Below, in pieces: positions 55,185-63,886 of a stretch of DNA of 64,000 bases. Location of the stretch: NCBI GenBank assembly GCA_949825065.1, contig OX463859.1, positions 18,123,220 through 18,187,219 on the forward strand, read 5' to 3'. The stretch comes from Odontocerum albicorne (lineage: Eukaryota; Arthropoda; Insecta; Trichoptera; Odontoceridae). The notes under the pieces were generated by a model, which had not been told where the DNA came from, ran no database searches, and saw only the letters and a program-made list of their open reading frames with translations. Positions within the stretch are counted from its first letter, which is position 1; each line of letters opens with the position of its first letter. The translations under genes were made by a program, and so were the position numbers.

Positions 55185-55696
55185 CGCAGTCGCTCCCACT
55201 TGTTTGGAAGAACTATAATATATGGAACGCAATAAACAATATTGGAGACTCGTGGGCTGAAATGAAAGGTTCCTGGAAACAATTATGCCCACAAATGATG
55301 AGTGATTTTATAAATTCTGAAGAAACTTCGGAAACTATCACAGATGAAATAGTTAGCCTAATGAATGAACTAAACTTGGACGTCAACAACGAAGATGTTA
55401 ATGAATTGATTGAATTTCACTCAGTACCTCTGTCAAATGAATACTTAATTGCGCAACAAGAGTTAAATGAAATACACAATGAAAGTGAGGAAGAAGAAGC
55501 TGATAAAATCGTCAAGACTTTGACAATCAAAAATATGAATAAAACCTTCATACATCTTGACAATTTTTTTACTATCATGAAAGAATATGATCCCAATAGA
55601 GAACGTATATCTCAAGTACTAGGGCGATTGAGAAAGACACAACATGTTATAGAACTCTTTATCAAGGAAATAAAAAAAAGGGTGGTATTCAACTAA
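55185..55696 (+). pseudogene. Tigger/jerky-like transposase C-terminus
   Basis: Open frame to 55,696 with SLPLVWKNYNIWNAINNIGD, SWAEMKGSWKQLCP, IVSLMNELNLDVNNEDVNEL and the acidic NESEEEEADK. This W-K-x-Y-x-I-x-x-A-I-x-N-I and L-N-L-D-V-x-x-x-D-V-x-E-L-I pattern is the C-terminal third of Tigger-derived proteins. The DDE catalytic residues and the CENP-B-like DNA-binding domain are absent. No frame lesion within the remnant. Any ATG upstream belongs to flanking DNA. Confidence 0.85.
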
Positions 55697-55754
55697 CTCT
55701 TGACAAGTTTATAAAGAAAACACCTGAAAGCACTTAAACACGCCTCGTTAACTT

Positions 55755-55910
55755 AATTATGTATATTGATAAATAAATAGGCCTAAAAGAAGAGGAAGAA
55801 GAAGAAGATAAATAAATATTTTTAATATATTATTGATAAATAAATATTATTATTGATAAATAAATATTATTATTGATAAATAAATGTTATTATTGATAAA
55901 TAAATATTAA
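55755..55910 (+). repeat. 20-bp A+T tandem repeat
   Basis: Four to five units of GATAAATAAATATTATTATT, after a GAAGAAGAAGAAG stretch at 55,785-55,800. Lies in the 3' part of the Tigger element. Confidence 0.85.
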
Positions 55911-56019
55911 AAAAACAAGGTTTGATGTTTTTTTTACATCCCTCTACTTTCGAATCTTCAACATTCGTACACATTTTCAGGAACCAATAATGTGCGAAAG
56001 TCAAGGGCGCCTGTATAAG

Positions 56020-56340
56020 GAAAGCGTAGAATGAAAAGCGGAGTTAGTTACGGGCTATTAAAATGTAACTGATAATCTTAAATAATGTTGTATGTAAGTA
56101 AGGTCAGACATTTTTCTTTTATTTGACAATGTTGAAAAATTCATCACTTTCAACAACAGACCATAGTCCGACTCAACCACTTCTAACAAATAATATTTAA
56201 GGTTTTTTTCTTTCTTTACAATCCCTGACAATCGGGAATCAGGTAGTCGACATTATCGACAGCATTTAATATTGTTAGTATTAGCATAAGGTATTCCTTT
56301 TTAATGTTCAATATTTTCATAAAAGATCTTTTATTTTCAG
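56020..56340. other. Intron-like stretch
   Basis: AT-rich, no repeat. Ends in a pyrimidine-rich acceptor directly before the next candidate exon. Confidence 0.4.
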
Positions 56341-56450
56341 ATGTCAGCAACACAGCACTTCCCTCGCGAGACTTCAGCCGACACACGCTCATCACACCAA
56401 AGATCTACCACGGGAGAGAGAAAAGACAAATATCAACTACCAAAGATGAG
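56341..56450 (+). CDS. Candidate host-gene exon 3 of 3
   Basis: Seen: acceptor GATCTTTTATTTTCAG at 56,325-56,340, 110 nt GC-richer exon, and a textbook donor GATGAG|GTATGTTAA. Two frames are open. The one compatible with exon 2 reads VSNTALPSRDFSRHTLITPK, IYHGREKRQISTTKDE, with entry phase 1 and exit phase 0. It holds a dibasic REKR site that could be a furin-type cleavage point in a secreted precursor; a pro-domain is imaginable but not shown. The other frame starts MSATQHFPRETSADTRSSHQ and would leave phase 2. Product not recognised. Confidence 0.5.
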
Positions 56451-56610
56451 GTATGTTAACCAGTTGTATAGACGTCTCTGAATAGCGTTGGTGTATGACC
56501 AATGTCTGCAGACTAGTAAAAAAAACCTTCTTATCGTTCGTTCATGGATAAACTTTATATTGTGCCAAACTAAATATAATCAATATACTTCGAAGTTTTC
56601 TCTACATAAT

Positions 56611-56812
56611 GACAATCTCCGTCGCTGAGTTGGTAAGACGCCTGTCCTCAACCCGAAGGTTGCGGGTTTAACTCCCTTTGGAACTCAGATTTTTTTAAAA
56701 AGGATTCCAGTCTGGGTTTCACTTTATGCTTCTTTGTGATTGGTTGCAAGATATTACATGGTAATAAACCCACCCAACTGTACTATATGCAATTAAAGCT
56801 TAATACAATATA
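56611..56812 (+). mobile_element. SINE-A copy, full length
   Basis: Box A TCGCTGAGTTGG, box B GGGTTTAACTCCC. Middle GATTCCAGTCTGGGTTTCAC. Tail TGGTTGCAAGATATTACATG. It ends directly against the mariner element. Confidence 0.85.
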
Positions 56813-56817
56813 TACTA

Positions 56818-57723
56818 CGAGGGTCATCCAGAAACTAAGGTTACAAGGGCTCCTGAGGCCGGGGGATTTTTTTTGTTTCAAAGTTGGCGCACCTGGCATG
56901 TAGGGGGATCCTAACGGTCAGTTTATTTGGTCCTGCGTGTTTATCGGCCATTTTGCTCAGTCACAGTAAATTCTTCCGATTGAGAGGTCGTCGCGGGCTC
57001 CCGCCTCCTCTCGTCCATTATGAGACCCTCGCGGTCATCCGTTTTTTGACTTTGCAGAACAATACCGCCGCGAATATCCATCGGAAGCTCGTGGAAGTTT
57101 ATGGTAGTGATGTGATGAGTCGACAACATGTCATGAAGTGGGTTAGGTTGTTCAAAGAAGGCCATACTGATACTCACGACGAGGCAAGGGAGTGATTTCT
57201 GACGAATTTGTGCAAAAAAATTGGAGAACAAGTGCGAAATGACCGCCGTGTGATGTTTGACAACCTTCACGAAGAATTTCCTGACATTTCTCGAAGTCTC
57301 CTTGGTAATATTGTGTCGGAAAATCTTGGTTACAATAAATAAGTTGTATGCGAGATGGGTGCCCAGAATGCTTACATCGAAGCACCGTCAAAATCGCGTG
57401 AATTTTTGGAGGAGGGAGAAGCTTTTCTGGGCTCTATCGTGACGGGGGATGAGACGTGGATGTGTCACTACGCCCCAACAATTTTCCAACGATCAGGAGG
57501 TCGAGGAAGCTGTGAAGAAGTGGCTGAAAGAGCTGGCGGCGGAGGTCTATGACACTGGCATAAAAAAGCTGGTGCTCCGACTACATAAATGTCTTGATCT
57601 CGACGGCGATTACGTTGAAAAATAGTTTAATATATTTGTGAAGTATTCTGTGAATTTAAATTAAATACAAGCATTTTTCGATCCTACATAAATGTTGTAA
57701 CCTTACTTTCTGGATGACCCTCG
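56818..57723 (+). mobile_element. Mariner element, 906 bp, 29-bp inverted ends
   Basis: Flanked by TA at 56,816-56,817 and 57,724-57,725. Ends CGAGGGTCATCCAGAAACTA and its complement match at 28 of 29 positions. Full mariners are ~1.3 kb, so about 400 bp are missing, including most of the catalytic half. Ends this well matched could still be recognised by an active transposase elsewhere in the genome. Confidence 0.95.
56995..57560 (+). pseudogene. Mariner transposase, truncated and frameshifted
   Basis: Helix-turn-helix part: IRFLTLQNNTAANIHRKLVE, SRQHVMKWVRLFKEG, ending in a stop at 57,195. It resumes as VMFDNLHEEFPDISRSLLGN, then GSIVTGDETWMCHYAP in a later frame; the D of TGDETW is the first catalytic aspartate of the DDD triad. 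The second and third catalytic segments are deleted. Stops at 57,195 and near 57,342. Confidence 0.85.
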
Positions 57724-57729
57724 TATTTG

Positions 57730-58230
57730 ATACCACGCCAGACACGCCCACTATATGTCTACCCTCAGTAGTATAGCAACTAGAACAGATAGAAGACGTG
57801 TCGTTTAGTTATCTACAGAAATGTCACTAACCCAGCAAGTGTTATGAAGTTTTGAAACTAAATTCGATGTTTATAGACTATATTTTATGAATTATTAAAT
57901 GAGATTGAAACTAGATATAGATTGAAAATATCTTCTTATATGTTTCCAAAAATATTTAATGTAAGAATTTCAAGAGAGCATTAAGAAAGTGAATTTTATA
58001 AATTGGTCATAATGATTGTGCAAGTTTGATCACCTCAACCAAATTGATACATTTAACATATAAGCGCATTTGCTAGTGTCGCACGTGGTCAACGTGTATG
58101 TGTTATGTATGTATGTGTATATGTAGCACTCGCTATATTGTAAATGTTTTATTTCCAAGTAATCAAAATCGATTCCCTATGGAGCAATTTGATCGGTTTG
58201 TTAACATTTCATACTGTAAAGTTTTAGAAC
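57730..58230. other. Stretch without recognised feature
   Basis: AT-rich. Nothing supportable. Confidence 0.4.
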
Positions 58231-58236
58231 CTGTGG

Positions 58237-58258
58237 GTAACGCCCTAAAGGGCGTTAC
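58237..58258. repeat. 9-bp-stem perfect hairpin
   Basis: GTAACGCCC TAAA GGGCGTTAC. It is followed by mixed sequence, not a T run, so a terminator reading is not supported. Confidence 0.8.
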
Positions 58259-58364
58259 GAAAACGATAACCCAATCTCTTTTGATTTACTGTTTTTATCG
58301 CCTTACAACACTCACTTAAGGGTTGAATTAAAAGTACAACTCTTTTTTTTGTTTTTCATTTAAT

Positions 58365-58458
58365 ATAGTTTTATACGTGTTTGTTACTATGCTTTCAAAT
58401 TAAATAGTTTTATACGTGTTTGCTACTATGCTTTCAAATTCAATAGTTTTATACCCTT
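58365..58458 (+). repeat. 39-bp tandem repeat, 2.4 copies
   Basis: Unit ATAGTTTTATACGTGTTTGC, TACTATGCTTTCAAATT. Period exactly 39 bp. Confidence 0.9.
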
Positions 58459-58479
58459 GTTAAAGCACTCTTAAGAAAA

Positions 58480-58858
58480 GTCGTTGGTAGCCTTGCTGTC
58501 CCAGGAATACAGAACATCCGCTTCTAACACGACATCTCGAGAGCATATCTCTATCATGTTTCTTTCCTTCTTTCTCGTCGTCCATGTTTCCGCTCCATAC
58601 AGTACTACGAAGAATACTAGAGAGATTTCAATTATTTTGAGTATAGACCGGTTAATCTATTTATTTGCCAGAGTTGTCTTAGCTGATTTAGCCATTCCAA
58701 TTTGTCTTCGGATCTCTGCGTCACATTCTTTCTTCGAGATGAAAACACTAAGGTATGCAAACTAGCTGATTTCTCCATAATTTCTTAGCGAGCTACTTCT
58801 CGCACGTCTAATCGGCCTATGATAAGGACTTTTTGTTTTACTTTAGTTGGCTCTTGAT
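58480..58858 (-). mobile_element. LINE-C reverse transcriptase downstream fragment
   Basis: Minus strand: LTKVKQKVLIIGRLDVREVA, then ILVFFVVLYGAETWTTRKKE and MIEICSRDVVLEADVLYSWD. L-Y-G-A-E-T-W-T is the landmark after the RT domain in RTE-like elements. Frameshifted between blocks. Confidence 0.8.
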
Positions 58859-58859
58859 A

Positions 58860-59172
58860 AGAGTAGCTTATAATAGAGCTCTTGCCGTTGCTGGTTCTGT
58901 GGTGTGGAATTGTCTGCCTCCTAGTGTCAGAGATATTGGTCGTCTGTGCAACTTTAGGAAGCACTTAAATACAATCCTTTTTGGCAGGTCTTATCAAAAA
59001 TGATAAGTGAGTTCGAATCCTGAGTTATAGCGCCTTTGAGGAGAGTTTGCTCTCTAAAAGGCGGTATATTATTATTATTATTACACACACATGACAAGAA
59101 ATATACATAATTTGTGAAAGAACAACAGGTAATTTAAATTGGACATGCATTATTTTAATGGATCTGGGTTTG
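58860..59172 (+). mobile_element. LINE-E C-terminus and 3' UTR (L2/CR1-like)
   Basis: Plus frame: AYNRALAVAGSVVWNCLPPS, VRDIGRLCNFRKHLNTILFG, then stops. The 3' UTR holds GAGTTCGAATCCTGAGTTAT and GCGCCTTTGAGGAGAGTTTG, a TAT microsatellite, and AACAACAGGTAATTTAAATT. This links the LINE-E protein to the tail found alone at five other places and in SINE-D. Confidence 0.8.
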
Positions 59173-59389
59173 TCGCCTTTCATTTGTCGTATCCCCAGTA
59201 AACTAGGATTTTGCCTGTATCTCACTGAGAATATTTAGCATGAAAAAATAAATCGATACTTCTTTCCGATTTTTGATTACACAAAAACAAAACCCCGTTG
59301 CACGTTCTCATCAACCTGACAAACAGTGACACTCAATTACAACTGGAACCATCATGCGGAATCAAACTCTGCACACATCATCACTCTAG

Positions 59390-60153
59390 AAAGACCAAAC
59401 TTGTTCATCCCATAATATACCGCACACAATCATAAGAATAAAAACAAAAGTAAAACCAAAAATGAACCCAAAATGAAACCAAAATAAAACCCAAATAAAA
59501 CCAAAATTTTCATCCCATAATATACCGCACACAATCATAAGAATAAAAATTAACACAAAAATATACAGGAACACAAATACAAAACAACAAAAATCAAAAC
59601 AGCAAGAAGAAACCCACACTCAAGAGCCCACACAAATCTTTACCACACGTCATTCATCCTGAAAGCCCAAGTACTCAAAATCCTGTCGCAATAACAACCA
59701 CGCTCCGATCGACTGTCTAAATGGTTTTCCCTCCTTTATCTTGATTGAATTCGGCACGCCATTGTACGTCATGGGAGCTAAATAAGCATATTGCCTTTGG
59801 GCAAAAGAGGTTTTAACTCTAGGGATGGTGAACGTTTCATTAGTTGGCATGCGTGTCATGTGTCTCTGCTGAGTCTGCATCTTCCCCTCCTCTCGATGGT
59901 AGTGCCAGAGAATGGATTTGAGATGCAAATTGGCTATGTTCAGGACCCAATACTCTCTGAAAAGCTCCGCCGTAGGATACCGGGCAGGAAGTTTATTAAT
60001 TATTTTCACAATCAATTTTTGGGAAACCTGCAATATGTGCTTTTGGGTTAAGGTGCATCCCCCCCAAACTGATATACCGTAGGAAAGTGCTGACTGACAT
60101 AAGGCGAAGTATATACTTTTAAGAATATTTTTACTGAGCACATTTCGAATCAT
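59390..60153 (-). mobile_element. LINE-F C-terminus and 3' UTR
   Basis: A 167-codon intact minus frame (59,650-60,153): LKSIYFALCQSALSYGISVW, KLIVKIINKLPARYPTAELF, HREEGKMQTQQRHMTRMPTN. F-A-x-x-x-S-x-L-x-Y-G-I-x-V-W-G is the end of the RT thumb in CR1/L2/Kiri-type elements. The 3' UTR (59,390-59,640) has two copies of CATCCCATAATATACCGCAC 105 bp apart and CCAAAATAAA-rich low complexity. 5'-truncated. Confidence 0.8.
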
Positions 60154-60354
60154 ACGGAATATGTATCCTAGTTAAATTGGCCTATCCTAGTTAAATGTAT
60201 AAATATAAATTGGCCTTTTATTAGTATCTAATTGAGACATACACTGCAGTATTTTCATTATTCCAATATGGAGATGTTGGTATGCATTACCATCTACAGC
60301 AGCCGCAACACCTCCAACACATCTCATTAATAATAATAATTAAAGAATTTATAT

Positions 60355-60387
60355 AGCCAACGAATTCTCCTCAAGGGCGCTCTATCG
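60355..60387 (-). mobile_element. LINE-E/SINE-D tail fragment
   Basis: TTCTCCTCAAGGGCGCTCTA, the reversed tail, directly adjoining a SINE-C. Confidence 0.7.
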
Positions 60388-60731
60388 ATCATTGCTGGGC
60401 TTCGTGGTCGAGGATCCTCTCGCCATTCCAATGTCAATTCAATTGGAAAGCGAAACTGTGCCGTGGAGTTTGTTTTTTTTTTAAGTGAGTGAACCATTGC
60501 ACACCTCACCGGCCCACCGCTGTACATGGATCCGATGGCACATCGAAGTGAGACGATCGGAGCACGCTGGCATGTTTTTTTCACCTCGTTTTGATAGAAT
60601 CGATATGACTGAAGTCATAGGTATCTTTATACCCCTGAGTACTAGGCAGCAAAAATGCATGTGTCATTCGAGGGGAGTAACACAACGCGAGGTTCAAACC
60701 GTCGACCTTTACCGCGCGACTATGTACCTCG
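60388..60731 (-). mobile_element. SINE-C copy, full length
   Basis: Reversed. Tail from ATCATTGCTGGGCTTCGTGG. Head at right: GAGGTTCAAACCGTCGACC (box B complement) and CCGCGCGACTATGTACCTC. The loop between box B and box A is 18 bp shorter than in other copies. Confidence 0.9.
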
Positions 60732-60829
60732 AAGGCGAGGCGCTGTATTCTACGAGTACATATCAAATGTATATCTTGTTAAATAGATCTTTCCTTTGAA
60801 ATAATGAGGGTCTGATTTATTAGTATTCA

Positions 60830-61075
60830 TATGGAAAAATAATAAAGAGGATTCTTTTCATACGGTTAGATGGTACCCAAAATATACTCACTGTGCCACT
60901 CAATTTATTCAATATCACCAACCCACGCTTCACTGAGTGTTTATCCATGGCATTGGTTCTGCAAGTTGGTACTATATATAATGATTCGTTGTTCCATAGT
61001 GAAGTGATTGCAACTAATTGTTTGTGTAACTCCTGCGTAACAAGACAGTACAGATTGGGCAATCAATATAAGCGT
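60830..61075 (-). mobile_element. LINE-H C-terminal fragment
   Basis: 80-codon minus frame: LWNNESLYIVPTCRTNAMDK, HSVKRGLVILNKLSGTVSIF. R-T-N-x-x-x-x-x-S-V-K-R-G-L-x-x-L-N-K-L is the familiar C-terminal block of several insect non-LTR elements. Short and 5'-truncated. Confidence 0.5.
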
Positions 61076-61079
61076 TGTA

Positions 61080-61328
61080 TGGATTTTGATGTGATTTCAT
61101 CTACTCAAATTCTGTGTATTTCTATGTTGAGGTAACTTCAGTGGTAACCGACATTTCGAAGGCGTAGTTGCAGCCTTCATCTTCATTTTTCGACATCGTA
61201 TTGAGTTCTCGAGTTGAGAGCTCCAACGCCTACGAAACTTCGACATAATTTAAGCGAACTGAACACTACAACAACTCCGAAAAAGATTATTGGGTTGTTT
61301 TTATATATGTTATTTACATCAGAATCCA
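61080..61328. other. Stretch without recognised feature
   Basis: Two nearby copies of a TTCGAAGGCG / CTACGAAACTTCGACAT motif pair, otherwise unremarkable. Confidence 0.35.
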
Positions 61329-61329
61329 G

Positions 61330-61885
61330 AATTAAGTGATAAGGGATTTATATGAACCTAAGACTGATGTATTAAGTAGGATGAAAAAGATTACTCTGAG
61401 ATGGTTTGGTCAGGAGACGAATCTATGAAGAAGGACTTACCAAATAAACATATAGTGCAAATGTTAGGGGAAGGCGTGGCAGAGGAGGACCAAGGAAAGC
61501 ATTGTTGTATCAAGTGACTGATATTGTGAAAGGATGAAATGTAAAAAGCCAGATAAATCATAGTTGTATAAGGTGTATGAATAAACTCGTAGTGTAGGCG
61601 AAATATGTATTATATTACACTTTCGTTGTATACATTACAACCTGGTGGGCGTATTGCCATGTGGCAATCTCTTTCAGTCATCTATACAGATTTTCAATAG
61701 GTCTTAAATGAAAACCAGACTGGAATCCTTTTTTTTAATCTGGGTTTCACCGGGGATCGAACCCGCAACCCCCGGGTTGAGAGGCAAGCGTCTTACCAAC
61801 TAGACCACGGAGGTCGTCATGTGTGTCGCGACAGGAAATTCTGGCGCCCTATCATTTTCCTATCCCGTTATGGTATGTATGTTGT
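61330..61885 (+). mobile_element. LINE-A 3' half interrupted by a SINE
   Basis: 61,330-61,603 covers the FGHVERMN to CMRCMN region. The 3' terminus (TGTGTCGCGACAGGAAATTC, TATGGTATGTATG) resumes at 61,819. The gap is one complete reversed SINE-A. Confidence 0.85.
61604..61818 (-). mobile_element. SINE-A copy nested in LINE-A
   Basis: Full length and close to consensus: head complement GGGGATCGAACCCGCAACCC (box B) and CTTACCAACTAGACCACGG (box A). ATGT/ATGTG at both junctions is the candidate target duplication. It is younger than the LINE-A copy it interrupts. Confidence 0.9.
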
Positions 61886-61889
61886 TTTA

Positions 61890-62340
61890 TCTCTTGTTTG
61901 TCCAACTTAACTCACTTTTCATTTCCATGGATGATATACAATAGTTCGTACTTGGTACAACGAAATGATCCTAACAATTTTTAAGAACTAATAAATCGTT
62001 CCATTACTTTCCACCCAACCTTCGATTTTCCACTATACCACAGAATCTGCTGTACCTTATCTGTGGAAAAGTAAACACCATAAAGCTTCAAACAGACAAT
62101 GGGAAAACGCCCCCTGGAAATTCTAGTTCCCCATCCCCCGCCCTTGAAGCGGATTACTGCCATGTTCGCTCTCACCTGGTGCCGCTGGCTTAACGGCCGT
62201 TGTGAGGCGATTTTTATGGTCGTTTCGCTTCATTTTATGGGCCGATCCCGTGGAGATTTTCACCCTTTCACGTATTTCGTTTTCACAATGGTCCAGGCCC
62301 AGTTACACTCGGGCGCTTTTCTTTTTCAATAATGACGTAG
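61890..62340. other. GC-richer island, origin unknown
   Basis: 62,095-62,335 is much GC-richer than its surroundings, with many CpG (for example GAAAACGCCCCCTGGAAATT, GGCTTAACGGCCGTTGTGAG). Frames of 64-77 codons on both strands. No motif recognised. Candidates: 5' region or first exon of a gene, or a transposon promoter. Confidence 0.4.
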
Positions 62341-62359
62341 TTTTAACATCATCATCTAT

Positions 62360-62602
62360 AGTTAAGGTATTAATACTATAGAGTTTTAAAAACATTTGAA
62401 TTGATTTAATAAAATACTTTATTCCAATAAAGATAACGGTATGACCCTACCGGTTTCAAGGTTTTCACATCATCATTAGGAGAGCTCAAACAAGAGTTTT
62501 ATTTAAGCTCGCTTGATGATAAGGTAAATATCTTGAAACCAGTAGGGTCATACCGTTATATTAAGTGAAGAACACAGTGTTTTAGTAAATACATTAAGAT
62601 GG
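62360..62602. mobile_element. Palindromic MITE, full copy
   Basis: Both arms present: CGGTATGACCCTACCGGTTT on the left and AACCAGTAGGGTCATACCGT on the right, meeting near CAAACAAGAGTTTTATTTAA. The outer blocks (AGTTAAGGTATTAATA and ACATTAAGATGGTGTC) are diverged from those of the copy at 2165. Confidence 0.85.
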
Positions 62603-62639
62603 TGTCTTTTAAAATAATGTCAGTACCGTTGGCCTAATT

Positions 62640-62805
62640 AATGGTTTAACAATGGCATAGTTGATAAGATTCTTGATTTCCAACCCAGGGTGTCGCATTC
62701 GATTGTATTGTATTACACTTTTTTTTAAATCTGGGATCAATTGAAATCGAATCCGCAACTCTTGGGTTGGACAACAGGCATCTTCCAACCAGGCCACAAG
62801 TGCTG
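62640..62805. mobile_element. Two SINE-A heads in opposing orientation
   Basis: 62,640-62,700 is a plus head (GGCATAGTTGATAAGATTC, TCGCATTCGATTG). 62,701-62,805 is a minus copy starting with the tail end TGTATTGTATTACAC and running to CAACCAGGCCACAAGTGC. The two are fused with most tail sequence lost. Confidence 0.7.
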
Positions 62806-62809
62806 TCTT

Positions 62810-63175
62810 ATTCTCGTTGGTTAGAAGAGTAACATTTCTAGTAGGTCGAAAGTGGAACATCTTTCTAACTCGTTGGAAAAGGAACATATTTCTAGTTGGT
62901 TGGAAGAGGGACATCTTTCTAATTGGTTGGAAAAGGAACATATTTCTAGTTGGTTGGAAGAGGGACATCTTTCTAATTGGTTGGAAAAGGAACATATTTC
63001 CAGTTGGTTGGAGAGTACCACCTTGCAAGTTGGATAGAAAAGGAACATATTTCTAGGTGGTTGGAAGAATACCATATTTCTAGTTGGTTGGAAGAATACC
63101 ATATTTCTAGTTGATTAGAAGACGATTTTTTTCCAGTTGGTTGGAAGAGGAACTTATTTCTAGTTGGTTGGTAGG
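62810..63175 (+). repeat. 27-bp minisatellite derived from a SINE-A tail
   Basis: About 13 copies of AACATATTTCTAGTTGGTTG GAAGAGG with an alternating 54-bp higher order (ATATTTCTAGTTGG then CATCTTTCTAATTGG). The unit matches the SINE-A tail AACATCTTTCTGGTTGGTTG GAAGAGA. Because 27 is a multiple of three, long frames stay open on both strands (for example NIFLVGWKRDIFLIGWKR); these are artefacts. Confidence 0.9.
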
Positions 63176-63217
63176 TTTGTTTTGTTTTTGGTCAGTACAC
63201 ACAATTAGCATCAAATA

Positions 63218-63280
63218 GTCTGACTCTTTATCCTCTCTGCCTAACCCGACGGGGAACGGCGTGATGGTATGTATGTGTTT
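63218..63280 (+). mobile_element. LINE-A 3' terminus only
   Basis: TCCTCTCTGCCTAACCCGAC then GGCGTGATGGTATGTATGTG. About 60 bp, an extreme 5' truncation. Confidence 0.75.
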
Positions 63281-63549
63281 CTTAGTCTTATGTAATGTTT
63301 TTACAAACTTCTGCCAGTTTTTTCTATCAACATTTATAATACTGTGAGTTCAATTAATACTGTGAATTCAAACTAATTATAAATCGTAATTGTATCATAT
63401 TTTCTCATATTAAAATATCTAATCAAAACTAGTCCGGAAACGAAATCCGTTGGAAATCAAACCAGGAAATGGCTTATTCAGCAAGCATTCTTAATAAATG
63501 GAGCTTACTGAATGAAGTTTAAATGGGAAAAAAACATAAATTTATTCAC

Positions 63550-63770
63550 ACTTCAACCTATCTGAATTGGCGACGCAGACACATTAAAGAGTGCCTGCGA
63601 GACAACGTTGTCTTCGGTTTACAACCACCAGAGTAGGTACGAAGCTCGCAGCCTGTCATGGCAGATGTGGATAATACTACCGCACGCGAAAAGGCAACAA
63701 CATTGGAACACATTTGGCGCACGCGAGTATTGTTTCTAGATGATCACTACCAGACTGGGAGCCTATATTT
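63550..63770 (-). mobile_element. SINE-B copy, reversed, head lost
   Basis: Complement of the SINE-B body: ACCAGACTGGGAGCC at the right, then GCGCACGCGAGTATTGTTTC, and the tail CTTCAACCTATCTGAATTGG at the left. Confidence 0.75.
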
Positions 63771-63802
63771 CTTTATTTTAGGGTATCATCAAGAATCTGA
63801 AT

Positions 63803-63886
63803 GGCAACCTATGTGGCCTAGTTGGAAAACGCCTATTGTCTAGCCCAGGGGTTGCGGGTTCGATTCTCGTTGAAATTCCGATTTTA
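63803..63886 (+). mobile_element. SINE-A head with good promoter boxes
   Basis: Box A TGGCCTAGTTGG at 63,813-63,824 and box B GGTTCGATTCT at 63,858-63,868. Truncated after AAATTCCGATTTTA. Confidence 0.85.

Larger units (their letters stand above)
55094..56013 (+). mobile_element. Tigger/pogo element, internally deleted
   Basis: The right end TGCGAAAGTCAAGGGCGCCT, then G and TA (56,014-56,015), is mirrored at the left by GCCCTCGACTTGCGCACATT (55,097). TA-flanked CAGG-type ends plus a jerky/Tigger coding remnant identify the pogo group of Tc1/mariner. The first two-thirds of the transposase gene are gone. Inserted in a LINE-A copy. Confidence 0.8.

Noticed and set aside
55018..55218. ORF starting in the LINE-A tail and running into Tigger
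   Set aside because: A chance fusion across an insertion boundary, in a frame other than that of the transposase remnant.
56341..56450. ATG at 56,341 as the translation start of a gene
   Set aside because: The ATG directly follows a splice acceptor, and the other frame joins better to the upstream exon candidate. Kept only as an alternative.
58237..58258. Rho-independent terminator-like hairpin
   Set aside because: No T run follows and the setting is eukaryotic.
59386..59619. 77-codon F/W-rich minus ORF
   Set aside because: It lies in the low-complexity CCAAAATAAA 3' UTR of LINE-F.
62817..63102. Long overlapping open frames on both strands
   Set aside because: They arise because the minisatellite unit is 27 bp, a multiple of three. 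The peptides are simple repeats.
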